Below are positions 45,144-55,046 of a stretch of DNA of 64,000 nucleotides, in pieces. Where the stretch lies: positions 124,001 to 188,000 of the forward strand of contig NZ_ATFK01000005.1 in NCBI RefSeq assembly GCF_000413475.1, given 5' to 3'. The position numbers were made by a program, and so were the translations under genes. This DNA is from Streptococcus intermedius SK54 = ATCC 27335. GTDB taxonomy: Bacteria; Bacillota; Bacilli; Lactobacillales; Streptococcaceae. How positions within the stretch are numbered: the first letter of the stretch is position 1; every line of letters begins with the position of its first letter. The notes under the pieces were generated by a model that did no database searches, was not told the DNA's origin, and worked only from the letters and a program-made list of their open reading frames with translations.

Positions 45144-46943
45144 CTACTCTCCTAATTCCTTGCTGTAGGTAATAATCTGATCAACCGTATCAGACAAGAA
45201 CTGAATTGTGTCGCGGAGTGGTTTGTCTGTGGAGATGTCGGCTCCGATGATACGAGCAGTCTCAAGTGGCGTTTTACTTCCACCAGATTTGAGGAAGTTG
45301 AGCCAATCGCGAGCGCCATTTTTGTCATTTTTCAAATGAAGATAGCCGGTAGTAGAGATGACAAGTCCAGCAGAGTAGGTATAACTGTATAGTCCCATAT
45401 AATAGTGACTTTGCCGCATCCAAGTGAGCGCAGCATCATCGTCGATTTCGACTGCATCCCCCCAAAACTCGGTAAGAACTTCTTTCATAATACTGTTAAG
45501 CTTTGTTGCTCCAAAAGTTTCGCCTGCTTCAACGAGATTATAAACCCGGCGTTGGAAGGCTGCTTCCAAGAGATGGGTGATAAAGTTATGGAAGTAAGTG
45601 TCCGTTAGACGGTGAGCGAGTGCAAATCGCTTTTGACGTGGATTGTCAAATTGATGTTCCAAATAGTCGCTAAGTAAGAGTTCGTTGAAGGTAGAAGGAG
45701 CTTCTACGTAATAGGTCGACATGTGGGTATTGAAATAGCTTTGACTATTGTCAGAGAAGATGAACTGACCAGAGTGACCAATTTCATGAATCAGAGTATA
45801 CACATCACTCATACGACCTGTCCAGCTCATAAGAACATAAGGATGCACGCGATAAGGATCAGTGGCATAGCCGCCAGAGTCCTTGCCAGCATTCGCTGCA
45901 AAATCCACCCAGCGCTCTTTTTGGTAATTGGCAATTTCGCGTGTATATTCTTCTCCGAGTGGAGCAACGGATTTCATCACTAAGTCATAAGCGTCTTCAA
46001 TAGTGACATCAGGATTGAGTGCACTATCCAAGTCCAACTTCCAGTCTGCAAAGGTCATTTTTTCGAGGCCATTGATCTTGGCGACATGTTTAAGGAACTT
46101 TTGTGCAACAGGTGCAAATTCAGTCATGATGAGGTCAATTTGCCGATCGAACATAGAGCGATCTACCTCTTGCTCAGCCAAAAGGTAGTCAAAGACAGAG
46201 TCATAGCCTTTTATATCTGCTAAAAGCTTTTCAGATTTGACCTGAGCTAGATAGGCAGCAGCAGCGGTATTTTGGTGCTGACGAAGGCCTTCTGAGAAAG
46301 AGCGGAAAGCTTTTTCACGGATTTGAGCATTTTCGTGGTTTTGATAGAAATTTTCATAGGTAACAAAGCTGTTTTTATAAACTTTGCCGTTTACTTCGAA
46401 GTCAGCCATGGCAAAGTCGCCAGCCCGCATCTTAGTGTAAATATCCTGTGGGCTGTAAAAGACTTCACTAAGATTTGTCATAGTCTTTTCGACATCAGCC
46501 CCTAAGTAGTGAACTTTTTGGATTTTTGCTTGGCGAATTGCGGCAGTCAAATGTGGTAGTTGTTCGAGACGATTAAGAATTTCTTCGTCAGCATTGACTA
46601 AGGCTGCATTAAAGAAGCTGAGAGCAACACTAGCTTCTGTTTCGAAATCTGTACCAGCTTGAGCAATCTGGGCAAAACTTTCATCGCTATAGTCTGTTGT
46701 TTGTGGCATAAAACTGTAGTTGCCAATATGGCTTCTTTCAATATAAATTTGTTCCAATTCGGTAAAGGCTTTTTCAAAATCCTCAAAAGTATGGAGGTTG
46801 TCCTTATAATCCCGTATGAACTGGTTAATGTCTTCACGAGTTTTTTCAATCGCCCGTAGGAAATCTTCACGGTCTTGATAGAGAGCTGTTAAGTCCCACA
46901 GTTCCTTTTCTGGAAATTCAGAACGTTGTTTTTGTTCAACCAT
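45144..46943 (-). CDS. pepF: Oligoendopeptidase F (M3B family)
   Basis: A 599-residue cytoplasmic zinc endopeptidase. The active site is YTLIHEIGHSGQFIF (HExxH near residue 387), with the third ligand Glu in YYVEAPSTFNELLLSD about 25 residues on. I chose ATG 46943 because AAGGAGA precedes it; a longer reading to 47012 would start in AT-rich noncoding sequence. PepF/PepB cleaves peptides of about 7-17 residues and can process signalling peptides in streptococci. It is divergent from pnp. Confidence 0.95.
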   Translation of the reverse strand: MVEQKQRSEFPEKELWDLTALYQDREDFLRAIEKTREDINQFIRDYKDNLHTFEDFEKAFTELEQIYIERSHIGNYSFMPQTTDYSDESFAQIAQAGTDFETEASVALSFFNAALVNADEEILNRLEQLPHLTAAIRQAKIQKVHYLGADVEKTMTNLSEVFYSPQDIYTKMRAGDFAMADFEVNGKVYKNSFVTYENFYQNHENAQIREKAFRSFSEGLRQHQNTAAAAYLAQVKSEKLLADIKGYDSVFDYLLAEQEVDRSMFDRQIDLIMTEFAPVAQKFLKHVAKINGLEKMTFADWKLDLDSALNPDVTIEDAYDLVMKSVAPLGEEYTREIANYQKERWVDFAANAGKDSGGYATDPYRVHPYVLMSWTGRMSDVYTLIHEIGHSGQFIFSDNSQSYFNTHMSTYYVEAPSTFNELLLSDYLEHQFDNPRQKRFALAHRLTDTYFHNFITHLLEAAFQRRVYNLVEAGETFGATKLNSIMKEVLTEFWGDAVEIDDDAALTWMRQSHYYMGLYSYTYSAGLVISTTGYLHLKNDKNGARDWLNFLKSGGSKTPLETARIIGADISTDKPLRDTIQFLSDTVDQIITYSKELGE

Positions 46944-47058
46944 ATCTATTCTCCTTGTTACTAGCTTTCTTTCTAGTATAGCAAAAAATAAGAATAATAG
47001 ATAACATTTCAAAAATTCTTGCTAAAAAGCTATTTTAAGGCTTTTTCTTTTGGTGTAA

Positions 47059-47301
47059 AATATGATAAAATAAAGTTTATACGTGCTTGATACAAAGATG
47101 AGGATAGACAAAGTATAAAAAACGCTTAAACTTTCTATCAACAGTCGCGGCTATGGCAAAAGGTGTGCTGAACAGGATAATGAGTTATTTTATTGAAACA
47201 AAGCTTATGCCTAATTATGCAAGCAGAAATTTTTGGAGTGGAACTCAGGATTCATTTTTAATATCCTAAATCTATCTTGATCTTTGTAGGCAAGACGTAT
47301 A
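47059..47301 (+). promoter_or_regulatory. pnp promoter region and long-range-paired 5' leader
   Basis: A -10-like TATGATAAAAT (47061-47071) precedes TATACGT-GCTTGAT-ACAAAGAT (47078-47099), which is complementary to ATCTTTGTAGGCAAGACGTATA (47280-47301) over 7 and 8 perfect pairs with an imperfect middle. The ~180 bases between hold smaller pairings (AGGAT/ATCCT near 47248-47266). The leader would fold into one long closed structure just before the pnp ribosome binding site GAGGA. Confidence 0.55.
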
Positions 47302-47341
47302 AAAAATTAGAAATTGAGCATAGACTCAAAGAGGAATAATT

Positions 47342-49522
47342 ATGGTAAAACAAATATTTAAAACCACTTTTGCTGGCAAAGAATTAGTGGTTGAAACTGG
47401 ACAAGTGGCGAAGCAAGCGAACGGTAGCGTAGTGGTGCGTTATGGTGAAAGTACCGTTTTGACAGCAGCCGTTATGTCAAAGAAAATGGCGATTGGCGAT
47501 TTCTTCCCGCTTCAAGTCAATTATGAAGAAAAGATGTACGCAGCTGGGAAATACCCTGGTGGCTTTAACAAACGTGAAGGGCGCCCTTCGACGGACGCGA
47601 CTTTGACCGCTCGCTTAATCGACCGCCCCATTCGTCCCATGTTTGCGGAAGGTTTCCGCAATGAAGTTCAGGTTATCAATACCGTTCTTTCTTATGATGC
47701 GGATGCTTCAGCCCCTATGGCAGCTATGTTTGGTTCATCTCTTGCGTTATCAATCTCAGATATTCCTTTTAACGGACCAATTGCTGGTGTGCAAGTTGGC
47801 TATATTAATGGAGAATTGGTTATCAATCCAAGTCAAGAACAAAAGGAAGCTTCGTTATTGGAATTAACTGTTGCAGGAACTAAAGAAGCGATTAACATGG
47901 TGGAGTCTGGTGCCAAAGAATTATCAGAAGACCTGATGCTGGAAGCTCTCCTGAAAGGTCACGAGGCAGTGAAGGAATTGATTGCTTTCCAAGAAGAAAT
48001 CGTGGCAGTAGTTGGAAAAGAAAAAGCAGAAGTTGAGCTTCTTCATGTGGATGAAGAATTGCAAACGGAAATTATAGCAGGCTATAACGCTGATCTTCAA
48101 AAAGCCGTTCAGGTAGAAGAAAAATTAGCTCGTGAAGCCGCAACACAAGCAGTCAAAGACGAAGTAATAGCCCTTTACGAAGAAAAATATGCTGACCACG
48201 AAGAATTTGACCGCATCATGCGTGATGTGGCTGAAATTTTAGAGCAAATGGAGCATGCAGAAGTACGACGCTTAATTACTGAAGACAAGGTTCGTCCAGA
48301 TGGTCGAAAAGTAGATGAAATTCGTCCACTAGATGCTGAAATCGACTACCTGCCACGCGTGCATGGCTCTGGTCTCTTTACTCGTGGGCAAACGCAGGCT
48401 TTGTCTGTCTTGACATTAGCACCGATGGGCGAAACACAAATCGTTGATGGCTTGGATCCAGAATACAAGAAACGCTTCATGCACCACTATAACTTCCCGC
48501 AATATTCTGTCGGTGAGACAGGCCGTTATGGGGCTCCTGGCCGTCGTGAAATTGGACACGGTGCTCTTGGGGAACGTGCCTTGGAGCAAGTCTTGCCTAG
48601 TCTGGAAGAGTTTCCGTACGCAATCCGTCTGGTAGCGGAAGTCTTGGAATCAAACGGTTCTTCCTCACAAGCATCTATCTGTGCGGGCACTTTGGCTCTG
48701 ATGGCCGGTGGGGTACCAATTAAAGCACCTGTAGCTGGGATCGCCATGGGGCTCATTTCAGATGGTAGCAACTACACGATTTTAACAGATATTCAAGGCT
48801 TAGAAGACCATTTCGGAGATATGGATTTCAAGGTGGCCGGTACACGTGAAGGAATTACTGCTCTTCAAATGGATATCAAGATTGAAGGAATTACTGCTGA
48901 AATCTTGCAAGAAGCATTGGCTCAAGCTAAGAAAGCACGTTTTGAAATTTTAGATTTGATTGAACGTACGATTCCAGCTCCTCGTCCAGAACTCGCTCCA
49001 ACTGCTCCGAAGATTGATACTATTAAGATTGATGTTGATAAAATCAAGATTGTCATCGGTAAGGGCGGTGAAACGATTGACAAGATTATCGCAGAAACTG
49101 GCGTAAAGATTGATATAGACGAGGAAGGAAATGTGTCTATTTACTCTAGCGATCAAGATGCGATTAATCGTGCTAAGGAAATCATTACAGCTCTTGTGCG
49201 TGAGGCGAAAGTAGATGAAGTGTATCATGCCAAAGTTGTTCGAATTGAGAAATTCGGTGCTTTTGTCAATCTATTTGACAAGACAGATGCCTTAGTACAC
49301 ATTTCTGAAATGGCTTGGACGCGTACTAATAAGGTTGAAGATTTAGTGCAAGTTGGTGACGAGGTAGACGTTAAAGTCATTAAAGTTGATGAAAAAGGTC
49401 GTGTGGATGCCTCTATGAAAGCATTGCTTCCGCGCCCTCCTAAAGAGGACAAGGAGAAAAAACATCATCATAAAACACATAAAGAGCATAAAGTTGTTCG
49501 AGAAGAAAAGGCACAAGACTAG
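47342..49522 (+). CDS. pnp: Polyribonucleotide nucleotidyltransferase (PNPase)
   Basis: A 726-residue phosphorolytic 3'-5' exoribonuclease of the degradosome and cold-shock response. Two RNase PH cores ([20 protein letters not shown] near 95; [20 protein letters not shown] and [31 protein letters not shown] near 340-410), then KH domain ([19 protein letters not shown] near 565) and S1 domain ([16 protein letters not shown] near 629). A His/Lys-rich tail follows. Full length. Followed by cysE after 49 bases. Confidence 0.97.
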   Translation: MVKQIFKTTFAGKELVVETGQVAKQANGSVVVRYGESTVLTAAVMSKKMAIGDFFPLQVNYEEKMYAAGKYPGGFNKREGRPSTDATLTARLIDRPIRPMFAEGFRNEVQVINTVLSYDADASAPMAAMFGSSLALSISDIPFNGPIAGVQVGYINGELVINPSQEQKEASLLELTVAGTKEAINMVESGAKELSEDLMLEALLKGHEAVKELIAFQEEIVAVVGKEKAEVELLHVDEELQTEIIAGYNADLQKAVQVEEKLAREAATQAVKDEVIALYEEKYADHEEFDRIMRDVAEILEQMEHAEVRRLITEDKVRPDGRKVDEIRPLDAEIDYLPRVHGSGLFTRGQTQALSVLTLAPMGETQIVDGLDPEYKKRFMHHYNFPQYSVGETGRYGAPGRREIGHGALGERALEQVLPSLEEFPYAIRLVAEVLESNGSSSQASICAGTLALMAGGVPIKAPVAGIAMGLISDGSNYTILTDIQGLEDHFGDMDFKVAGTREGITALQMDIKIEGITAEILQEALAQAKKARFEILDLIERTIPAPRPELAPTAPKIDTIKIDVDKIKIVIGKGGETIDKIIAETGVKIDIDEEGNVSIYSSDQDAINRAKEIITALVREAKVDEVYHAKVVRIEKFGAFVNLFDKTDALVHISEMAWTRTNKVEDLVQVGDEVDVKVIKVDEKGRVDASMKALLPRPPKEDKEKKHHHKTHKEHKVVREEKAQD

Positions 49523-49571
49523 AAATGTTACTGCACCTTTACTTTCAGTCTAAAGCCGGAAAGGAGTCAGC

Positions 49572-50156
49572 ATGAGTTGGTGGAAAGATACGATAGCGAT
49601 TGTAAAAGAAAATGATCCAGCAGCTCGCTCCTCGCTCGAGGTGTTGTTGACTTATCCTGGTATTAAGGCTTTAGCAGCTCATCGGATTTCTCACTTTCTT
49701 TGGAATCATGGTTGTAAACTCTTAGCTCGGATGCATAGTCAATTTTGGCGTTTTTGGACCCAGATTGAGATTCATCCGGGAGCAAAGATTGCTTCGGGTG
49801 TCTTCATTGATCACGGGAGTGGTTTAGTGATTGGTGAGACGGCTGTTGTGGAAAAAGGAGTGATGCTTTATCATGGTGTTACTCTTGGAGGAACTGGCAA
49901 AGATGCTGGGAAACGTCACCCAACGGTTCGCCAAGGTGCACTCATTTCCGCTCATGCACAGCTCATTGGTCCAATTGAAATCGGTGAAAATGCTAAGGTA
50001 GGAGCGGGTGCAGTAGTGGTGGCAGATGTACCAAGTGATGTGACAGTTGTTGGTATACCGGCTAAAATCGTCCGTGTGCATGGTCAAAAAGATACTCCAA
50101 CTATCAAGAATTTAGAAGAAATCCGCGAAGAAAGTTATTACTCATCTAAATTGTAG
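49572..50156 (+). CDS. cysE: Serine O-acetyltransferase
   Basis: A 194-residue left-handed beta-helix acetyltransferase that makes O-acetylserine, the first committed step of cysteine synthesis. DPAARSSLEVLLTYPGIKALAAHRISHFLW is the N-terminal helix domain; hexapeptide repeats begin at IEIHPGAKIASGVFIDHGSGLVIGETAVVEKGVMLYHGVTLGGTGK (catalytic His/Asp pair). It shares a neighbourhood with cysS, linking cysteine synthesis to its use. Confidence 0.96.
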   Translation: MSWWKDTIAIVKENDPAARSSLEVLLTYPGIKALAAHRISHFLWNHGCKLLARMHSQFWRFWTQIEIHPGAKIASGVFIDHGSGLVIGETAVVEKGVMLYHGVTLGGTGKDAGKRHPTVRQGALISAHAQLIGPIEIGENAKVGAGAVVVADVPSDVTVVGIPAKIVRVHGQKDTPTIKNLEEIREESYYSSKL

Positions 50157-50199
50157 TGAGAGATGGTTGAATGTAGGCTCAAAAGAAGGTGTATATAGC

Positions 50200-50967
50200 G
50201 TGCTATTAGAGGAATTTGAAGATGTAGCTGGGGTTATTGAACCAACAGATAGGCAGATTATTGACAAGGGTGAAGTGTGTGAAACCATCATCCTGTCCTT
50301 TAACGGGGAAATTCTGAAACGTTTGATTGAGTCAGAAGAAGTCTATCCAGGAGGCTATTTGAAAAGCATAAACGGACAGCATCCATGGTATATTTATGGC
50401 CAAGGACCTAGTAAGCTAGCAGTTATGTTGGCTCCGATTGGGGCTCCCATGATAGTCGGCCAACTGGAGGAGTTGGCGGCCAGAGGCTTCAAGAATTTCA
50501 TCATTCTAGGTTCCTGTGGCGTTTTGGACCGCTCAATTGAGGCGGATAAAATCATCCTGCCTGCGGCCGCATTGCGAGATGAAGGGACTAGCTATCACTA
50601 TGCCCCACCGGGTGACGAAGTAGCCTATGACGAGTCTCTACTGGTCGAGCTGGAAGCCATTTTTGACAAGCACGATATCGAGCATATCCGCGCTAAGTCT
50701 TGGACGACCGATGCCTTTTATCGGGAAACGCCTGATAAGGTCAAGCGTCGCTTGGCAGCTGGAGCCAAAGTGGTGGATATGGAAGCTTCAGCTATCATGG
50801 CTTGGAGTCAATTTCGCAAGAGCAAGGTCTATCAGTTCTTCTACACAGCTGACTATGTGGATCATCATAATCGAACCTGGGATGCCCGCCATGAAGAGCG
50901 GACGGCTGATGCCATGACTTTTTTCACTATTGCTTTGGCAATAGCAAAGGAACTAGAAAGGAACTGA
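50200..50967 (+). CDS. Nucleoside phosphorylase (PNP/UDP family)
   Basis: A 255-residue phosphorylase-fold protein: VMLAPIGAPMIVGQLEELAARGFKNFIILGSCGVLD carries the phosphate-binding loop (near residue 85-120) and VVDMEASAIMAWSQF the ribose-contacting Met-Glu motif (near 190). GTG 50200 is preferred because AGAAGG lies about 11 bases upstream; TTG 50167 would add 11 residues lacking family similarity. It lies between cysE and cysS, probably in the same transcript. Uridine or purine specificity is not evident. Confidence 0.82.
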   Translation: MLLEEFEDVAGVIEPTDRQIIDKGEVCETIILSFNGEILKRLIESEEVYPGGYLKSINGQHPWYIYGQGPSKLAVMLAPIGAPMIVGQLEELAARGFKNFIILGSCGVLDRSIEADKIILPAAALRDEGTSYHYAPPGDEVAYDESLLVELEAIFDKHDIEHIRAKSWTTDAFYRETPDKVKRRLAAGAKVVDMEASAIMAWSQFRKSKVYQFFYTADYVDHHNRTWDARHEERTADAMTFFTIALAIAKELERN

Positions 50968-51050
50968 GTAGAAACAGAAAGTTTGACACTAGATGACTGC
51001 TTCTGTAGTTGATTTTATCTGCTTTCCAGTCACTCTCAGTATCGTAAAAT

Positions 51051-52394
51051 ATGATCAAAATCTATGATACTATGACTCGCAGCCTGCGTGAATTTGTGCC
51101 TATTGAGGAGGACAAGGTTCGCATGTATGTCTGCGGTCCGACGGTTTATAACTATATCCATGTCGGCAATGCCCGCTCAACAGTAGCTTTTGACACAGTT
51201 CGTCGCTATTTTGAGTATCGGGGATTTGAGGTCAATTATATTTCCAATTTTACAGATGTAGATGATAAGATTATCCATCGCGCCAAGGAAGAAGGCATCA
51301 CACCAAAAGAAGTGGCTGATAAGTATATCGCAGCTTTTCGTGAGGATGTCACGGCCTTGGGTGTCAAACCTGCGACTCGCCATCCACGAGTAGTCGAGTT
51401 TATGGCTGACATTATCCGCTTTGTGGAAGACTTGATTGGAAAAGGCTTTGCCTATGAGAGTCAAGGCGATGTCTATTTCCGAGTGGAAAAGTCTCACAAT
51501 TATGCCAAACTAGCCAACAAAACCTTGGCTGACTTGGAGTTAGGTGCTTCTGGTCGGACAGATGAGGAGACTGCTCGTAAGGAAAATCCAGTGGACTTTG
51601 CTCTCTGGAAAGCAGCCAAGCCGGGTGAGATTTCCTGGGACAGTCCTTGGGGAGCAGGTCGTCCGGGCTGGCACATCGAGTGTTCGGTTATGTCAACGGA
51701 GATTTTGGGAAATACCATTGATATCCACGGTGGAGGAGCAGATTTAGAGTTTCCTCACCATACCAATGAAATCGCCCAGTCAGAGGCCAAGACGGGTCAG
51801 ACTTTTTCCAACTACTGGATGCACAATGGCTTTGTCAACATTGATGACGTCAAGATGTCTAAGTCTTTAGGTAATTTTATCACCGTTCATGATGCCCTCA
51901 AGACTATTGATGGTCAAGTGTTGCGTTTCTTCTTTGCTACCCAGCATTATCGCAAGCCGATTAATTTTACGGAAAAAGCCGTTCATGATGCCGCGACTAA
52001 TCTCAAGTATTTGAAGAATACCTATGAGCAGCCTTTCACTGGTCAGACAGATTCAGCGCAGCTTCAAACCTTGCTGGACAAGTTCACTGCCGCTATGGAC
52101 GAAGATTTCAATGCGGCCAACGGTATCACGGTTGTCTTTGAGCTAGCCAAGTGGATTAACTCAGGCAATTACACCGCTGAAGTCAAGGAAGCCTTTGCCA
52201 AGCTCTTAGAAGTTTTTGGTATTGTCTTTGTAGAAGAAGTCCTAGACGCGGACGTTGAGCACTTGATTGAGGAGCGCCAGATGGCGCGTGCTAATCGGGA
52301 CTTTGCGACTGCAGACCGTATTCGGGATGAATTAGCTGCTCAGGGCATTAAGCTCTTGGATACCAAGGACGGAGTGAGGTGGACCCGTGACTGA
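51051..52394 (+). CDS. cysS: Cysteinyl-tRNA synthetase
   Basis: A 447-residue class I synthetase, charging tRNA-Cys. VCGPTVYNYIHVGNARS contains the zinc-ligand Cys and HIGH-like motif (near residue 28-43); GWHIECSVM and EFPHHTNEIAQSEA provide the remaining zinc ligands; KMSKSLGNFITVHD is near 270. It overlaps mrnC by 8 bases, the usual cysS-mrnC coupling in Firmicutes. Confidence 0.97.
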   Translation: MIKIYDTMTRSLREFVPIEEDKVRMYVCGPTVYNYIHVGNARSTVAFDTVRRYFEYRGFEVNYISNFTDVDDKIIHRAKEEGITPKEVADKYIAAFREDVTALGVKPATRHPRVVEFMADIIRFVEDLIGKGFAYESQGDVYFRVEKSHNYAKLANKTLADLELGASGRTDEETARKENPVDFALWKAAKPGEISWDSPWGAGRPGWHIECSVMSTEILGNTIDIHGGGADLEFPHHTNEIAQSEAKTGQTFSNYWMHNGFVNIDDVKMSKSLGNFITVHDALKTIDGQVLRFFFATQHYRKPINFTEKAVHDAATNLKYLKNTYEQPFTGQTDSAQLQTLLDKFTAAMDEDFNAANGITVVFELAKWINSGNYTAEVKEAFAKLLEVFGIVFVEEVLDADVEHLIEERQMARANRDFATADRIRDELAAQGIKLLDTKDGVRWTRD

Positions 52395-52791
52395 TGTCAA
52401 CCTGATTAACGGCATTGCCCTCGCCTTTGAGGGAGATGCTGTCTACTCCATGTATATCCGACGTCACCTGATTTTTCAGGGGCTCACTAAGCCTAATCAG
52501 CTGCACAGGAAAGCGACCAAGTACGTTTCTGCCAAGGCTCAGGCCAATCTCATCTCTCTCATGCTGGAAGAAGGGATTCTGACAGAAAAGGAAGAGGAGA
52601 TTTACAAGCGTGGCCGTAATGCTAATAGTCACACCAAAGCCAAGAATGCGGATATTGTTACTTACCGTATGTCTACAGGCTTTGAAGCAGTCATGGGCTA
52701 CCTGCATATGACTGGAGCTATTGAGCGCTTAGAAGAATTAATTGACTGGTGTATTGTCAGAGTGGAGAACACAAATCATGATAAAAAGTAA
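52387..52791 (+). CDS. mrnC: Mini-ribonuclease III
   Basis: A 134-residue RNase III catalytic domain lacking the dsRNA-binding domain. Signature LINGIALAFEGDAVYSMYIRRHLI (residues about 6-28) holds the catalytic Glu/Asp, and AKAQANLISLMLEEGILTEKEEEIYKRGRNANS the second half. It matures 23S rRNA ends. GTG start 52387 overlaps cysS, and its end overlaps the next gene by 14 bases. Confidence 0.95.
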   Translation: MTDVNLINGIALAFEGDAVYSMYIRRHLIFQGLTKPNQLHRKATKYVSAKAQANLISLMLEEGILTEKEEEIYKRGRNANSHTKAKNADIVTYRMSTGFEAVMGYLHMTGAIERLEELIDWCIVRVENTNHDKK

Positions 52792-53650
52792 TTTGTTAGA
52801 ATGGTTTCCTCAAGGGAAGCTTCAATCCAATCCGAGCGTAAAAGAAGATGAAGTGGCAATTCCCTTATCAAAAAATCAATGGCTGTTATTAAAAATAAGT
52901 AGCTTGACAGAAAGAGAACAACAGCTTGTTTCTTTACTGACTGGAGAAGAGTCAGCGTTTGATGGTGGACCTTGGTATGATTATCTGGTTCATAGTCGTG
53001 GCAAATTGCCAAAAAGTGTACAAAAGATACAATTTGTCCATTGTCATTTATTCCATTATGAAAACGAAACAATAGGATCTTGGTTAGAAATGATGCGAAC
53101 CATATTACCTAATAGAATAGCAGATTTTCAGCTATCGTCTCAGGATTACATCTTTGTACTAGATCAAACGCAAGTCATACTTGTAAAAGATGTTCTTCGA
53201 GATACATTATCAGCTATTGAATATGACTTTAGCCTAGCTCTCACAATTCAAATCGGACAGATTTGGACTAGAATGTTTGAAGGAAGCTATTCTGAATTAT
53301 TTCAAGCAGAGAATGCTCTTTTTACTAAGTGGTGGGAACAGGCTCAGCATTCTAACGTGCATTCTTTTTCACAACTTTTTTTGTGGGGGATTAGCCAAAG
53401 AGATTTCATATCGCCAATACTAACGCAGAAACTTCATCAATTGATTGAAAGTCAAGATCAACTTGTTGATATTATTGCAGCTTTATGGGAGAATGCAGCA
53501 GTTGTAACTAAGGCAGCTCAGCAGTTGTATATTCACCGTAATACTTTACAATATCACATTGATAAATGGGAAGAATTGACGGGGTTACAACTCAAAAATC
53601 TGACGGATTTGACCTTGTGCTACCATATTGTTATTAATGATTTAGTGTAA
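52778..53650 (+). CDS. PucR/CdaR-type helix-turn-helix regulator
   Basis: A 290-residue protein whose last 60 residues form the PucR C-terminal helix-turn-helix: NAAVVTKAAQQLYIHRNTLQYHIDKWEELTGLQL. The N-terminal ~220 residues are an uncharacterised sensor part with Trp/Leu-rich helices. It sits directly upstream of msmK, separated only by a terminator, so it may control the sugar-uptake ATPase or the upstream operon. ATG 52778 overlaps mrnC. The exact ligand is unknown. Confidence 0.82.
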   Translation: MIKSNLLEWFPQGKLQSNPSVKEDEVAIPLSKNQWLLLKISSLTEREQQLVSLLTGEESAFDGGPWYDYLVHSRGKLPKSVQKIQFVHCHLFHYENETIGSWLEMMRTILPNRIADFQLSSQDYIFVLDQTQVILVKDVLRDTLSAIEYDFSLALTIQIGQIWTRMFEGSYSELFQAENALFTKWWEQAQHSNVHSFSQLFLWGISQRDFISPILTQKLHQLIESQDQLVDIIAALWENAAVVTKAAQQLYIHRNTLQYHIDKWEELTGLQLKNLTDLTLCYHIVINDLV

Positions 53651-53683
53651 TGTTTTGTGCACCCTGCACAAAACATTTTTTTT
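53651..53683 (+). terminator. Terminator between the PucR-type gene and msmK
   Basis: TGTTTTGTGCA, loop CCC, TGCACAAAACA, then eight T: a perfect 11-bp stem directly at the stop codon. Confidence 0.9.
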
Positions 53684-53708
53684 ATTTTGTTCACGTTGCC
53701 ATAGGATA

Positions 53709-53730
53709 ATGAAGCGTTTTCATATATAAT
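53709..53730 (+). promoter_or_regulatory. msmK promoter with cre-like sequence
   Basis: TATAAT (53725-53730) serves as -10. ATGAAGCGTTTTCA (53709-53722) matches the right half of the cre consensus and deviates at the two leftmost bases. It would overlap the -35 region, which is otherwise weak. CcpA control of the shared sugar ATPase would make physiological sense. Confidence 0.45.
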
Positions 53731-53760
53731 AAAATCATAATAGTAAAGGAGTTCCATTTT

Positions 53761-54891
53761 ATGGTAGAATTAAATTTAAAAAACATTTATAAGAAATATC
53801 CAAATAGTGAGCATTATTCAGTTGAAGATTTTAACTTGGATATTAAAGATAAGGAATTTATCGTTTTCGTTGGTCCTTCAGGATGTGGGAAATCTACTAC
53901 ACTTCGTATGATTGCTGGACTTGAAGATATCACGGAAGGTGAATGTTCTATTGCTGGCCGCGTGGTCAATGATGTTGCGCCAAAAGATCGTGACATTGCC
54001 ATGGTTTTCCAAAACTACGCTTTGTATCCACACATGACTGTGCATGATAATATGGCTTTTGGTTTGAAACTTCGTAAATACAGCAAGGATGATATTGAAA
54101 AACGTGTAAATGAAGCAGCAGAGATTCTTGGCTTGAAAGAATTTTTAGATCGTAAACCAGCTGACCTTTCAGGTGGACAACGCCAACGTGTAGCTATGGG
54201 ACGTGCTATTGTTCGTGATGCAAAAGTATTTCTTATGGATGAACCGCTTTCTAACTTGGATGCTAAATTGCGGGTATCTATGCGGGCAGAAATTGCTAAA
54301 ATCCACCGTCGTATTGGGGCAACCACTATCTATGTTACTCATGACCAAACAGAAGCAATGACTTTGGCTGATCGTATCGTTATCATGTCTGCAACAAAGA
54401 ATCCTTCAGGAACGGGTACAATTGGACGTGTAGAACAAATCGGTACCCCACAAGAAGTTTACAAAAACCCAGTTAATAAATTCGTGGCAGGATTTATCGG
54501 AAGCCCAGCTATGAACTTCATCAACGTAACTTTGAAAGGTGATGAAATTGTAGCACAAGACCTTTCTCTAAAAGTACCAGAAGGTGCCTTGAAGGTACTT
54601 CGTGAAAAAGGCTATGAAGGCAAGAAACTCATTTTTGGTATTCGTCCAGAAGACATCAATACAGAAGCTGCTTTCCTTGAAACCTTCCCAGATTCAGTTG
54701 TACATGCTAAAATTTCTGTATCTGAATTACTTGGTTCTGAATCTCATTTGTATTGCCAAGTGGCTGACAATGAATTTATTGCTAAAGTAGATGCTCGTGA
54801 TTATCTTAAAGCTGGAGCTGGTATTGATCTTGGTTTCGACTTGAACAAAGCGCATTTCTTTGATCCAGAAACAGAAAAGACAGTTTATTAA
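53761..54891 (+). CDS. msmK: Sugar ABC transporter ATP-binding protein MsmK
   Basis: A 376-residue MalK/UgpC-type ATPase: Walker A GPSGCGKSTT (near residue 38), Q-loop FQNYALYPHMTVHDN, signature DLSGGQRQRVAMGRA, Walker B VFLMDEPLSNLDAKLR, switch His VTHDQTEAM, then the C-terminal OB-type regulatory domain with EQIGTPQEVYKNPVNKFVAGFIGSPAMNF and FGIRPEDI. In streptococci MsmK energises several sugar importers encoded elsewhere, explaining why no permease genes are adjacent. AAAGGAG precedes the ATG. Confidence 0.93.
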   Translation: MVELNLKNIYKKYPNSEHYSVEDFNLDIKDKEFIVFVGPSGCGKSTTLRMIAGLEDITEGECSIAGRVVNDVAPKDRDIAMVFQNYALYPHMTVHDNMAFGLKLRKYSKDDIEKRVNEAAEILGLKEFLDRKPADLSGGQRQRVAMGRAIVRDAKVFLMDEPLSNLDAKLRVSMRAEIAKIHRRIGATTIYVTHDQTEAMTLADRIVIMSATKNPSGTGTIGRVEQIGTPQEVYKNPVNKFVAGFIGSPAMNFINVTLKGDEIVAQDLSLKVPEGALKVLREKGYEGKKLIFGIRPEDINTEAAFLETFPDSVVHAKISVSELLGSESHLYCQVADNEFIAKVDARDYLKAGAGIDLGFDLNKAHFFDPETEKTVY

Positions 54892-54923
54892 TTTACAATG
54901 CCTTTAGAATAATGAATAAGAAG

Positions 54924-54966
54924 ATGCAGGATGCCTTGTTTTTAATACAAGACTCCTGCATTTTTT
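54924..54966 (+). terminator. Terminator after msmK
   Basis: ATGCAGGA, loop, TCCTGCATTTTTTA, 33 bases beyond the stop. Confidence 0.8.
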
Positions 54967-55046
54967 ATAGAAGAAAATTTGGATTTAACGGTAAAGTGAT
55001 TTATAAATAAGAAGAAGCATTTTAAATTTTATGTTATACTAAAGTC

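Noticed and set aside
54015..54326. Minus-strand open frame within msmK
   Set aside because: Antisense to the Walker B and signature region; shadow of strong codon bias.
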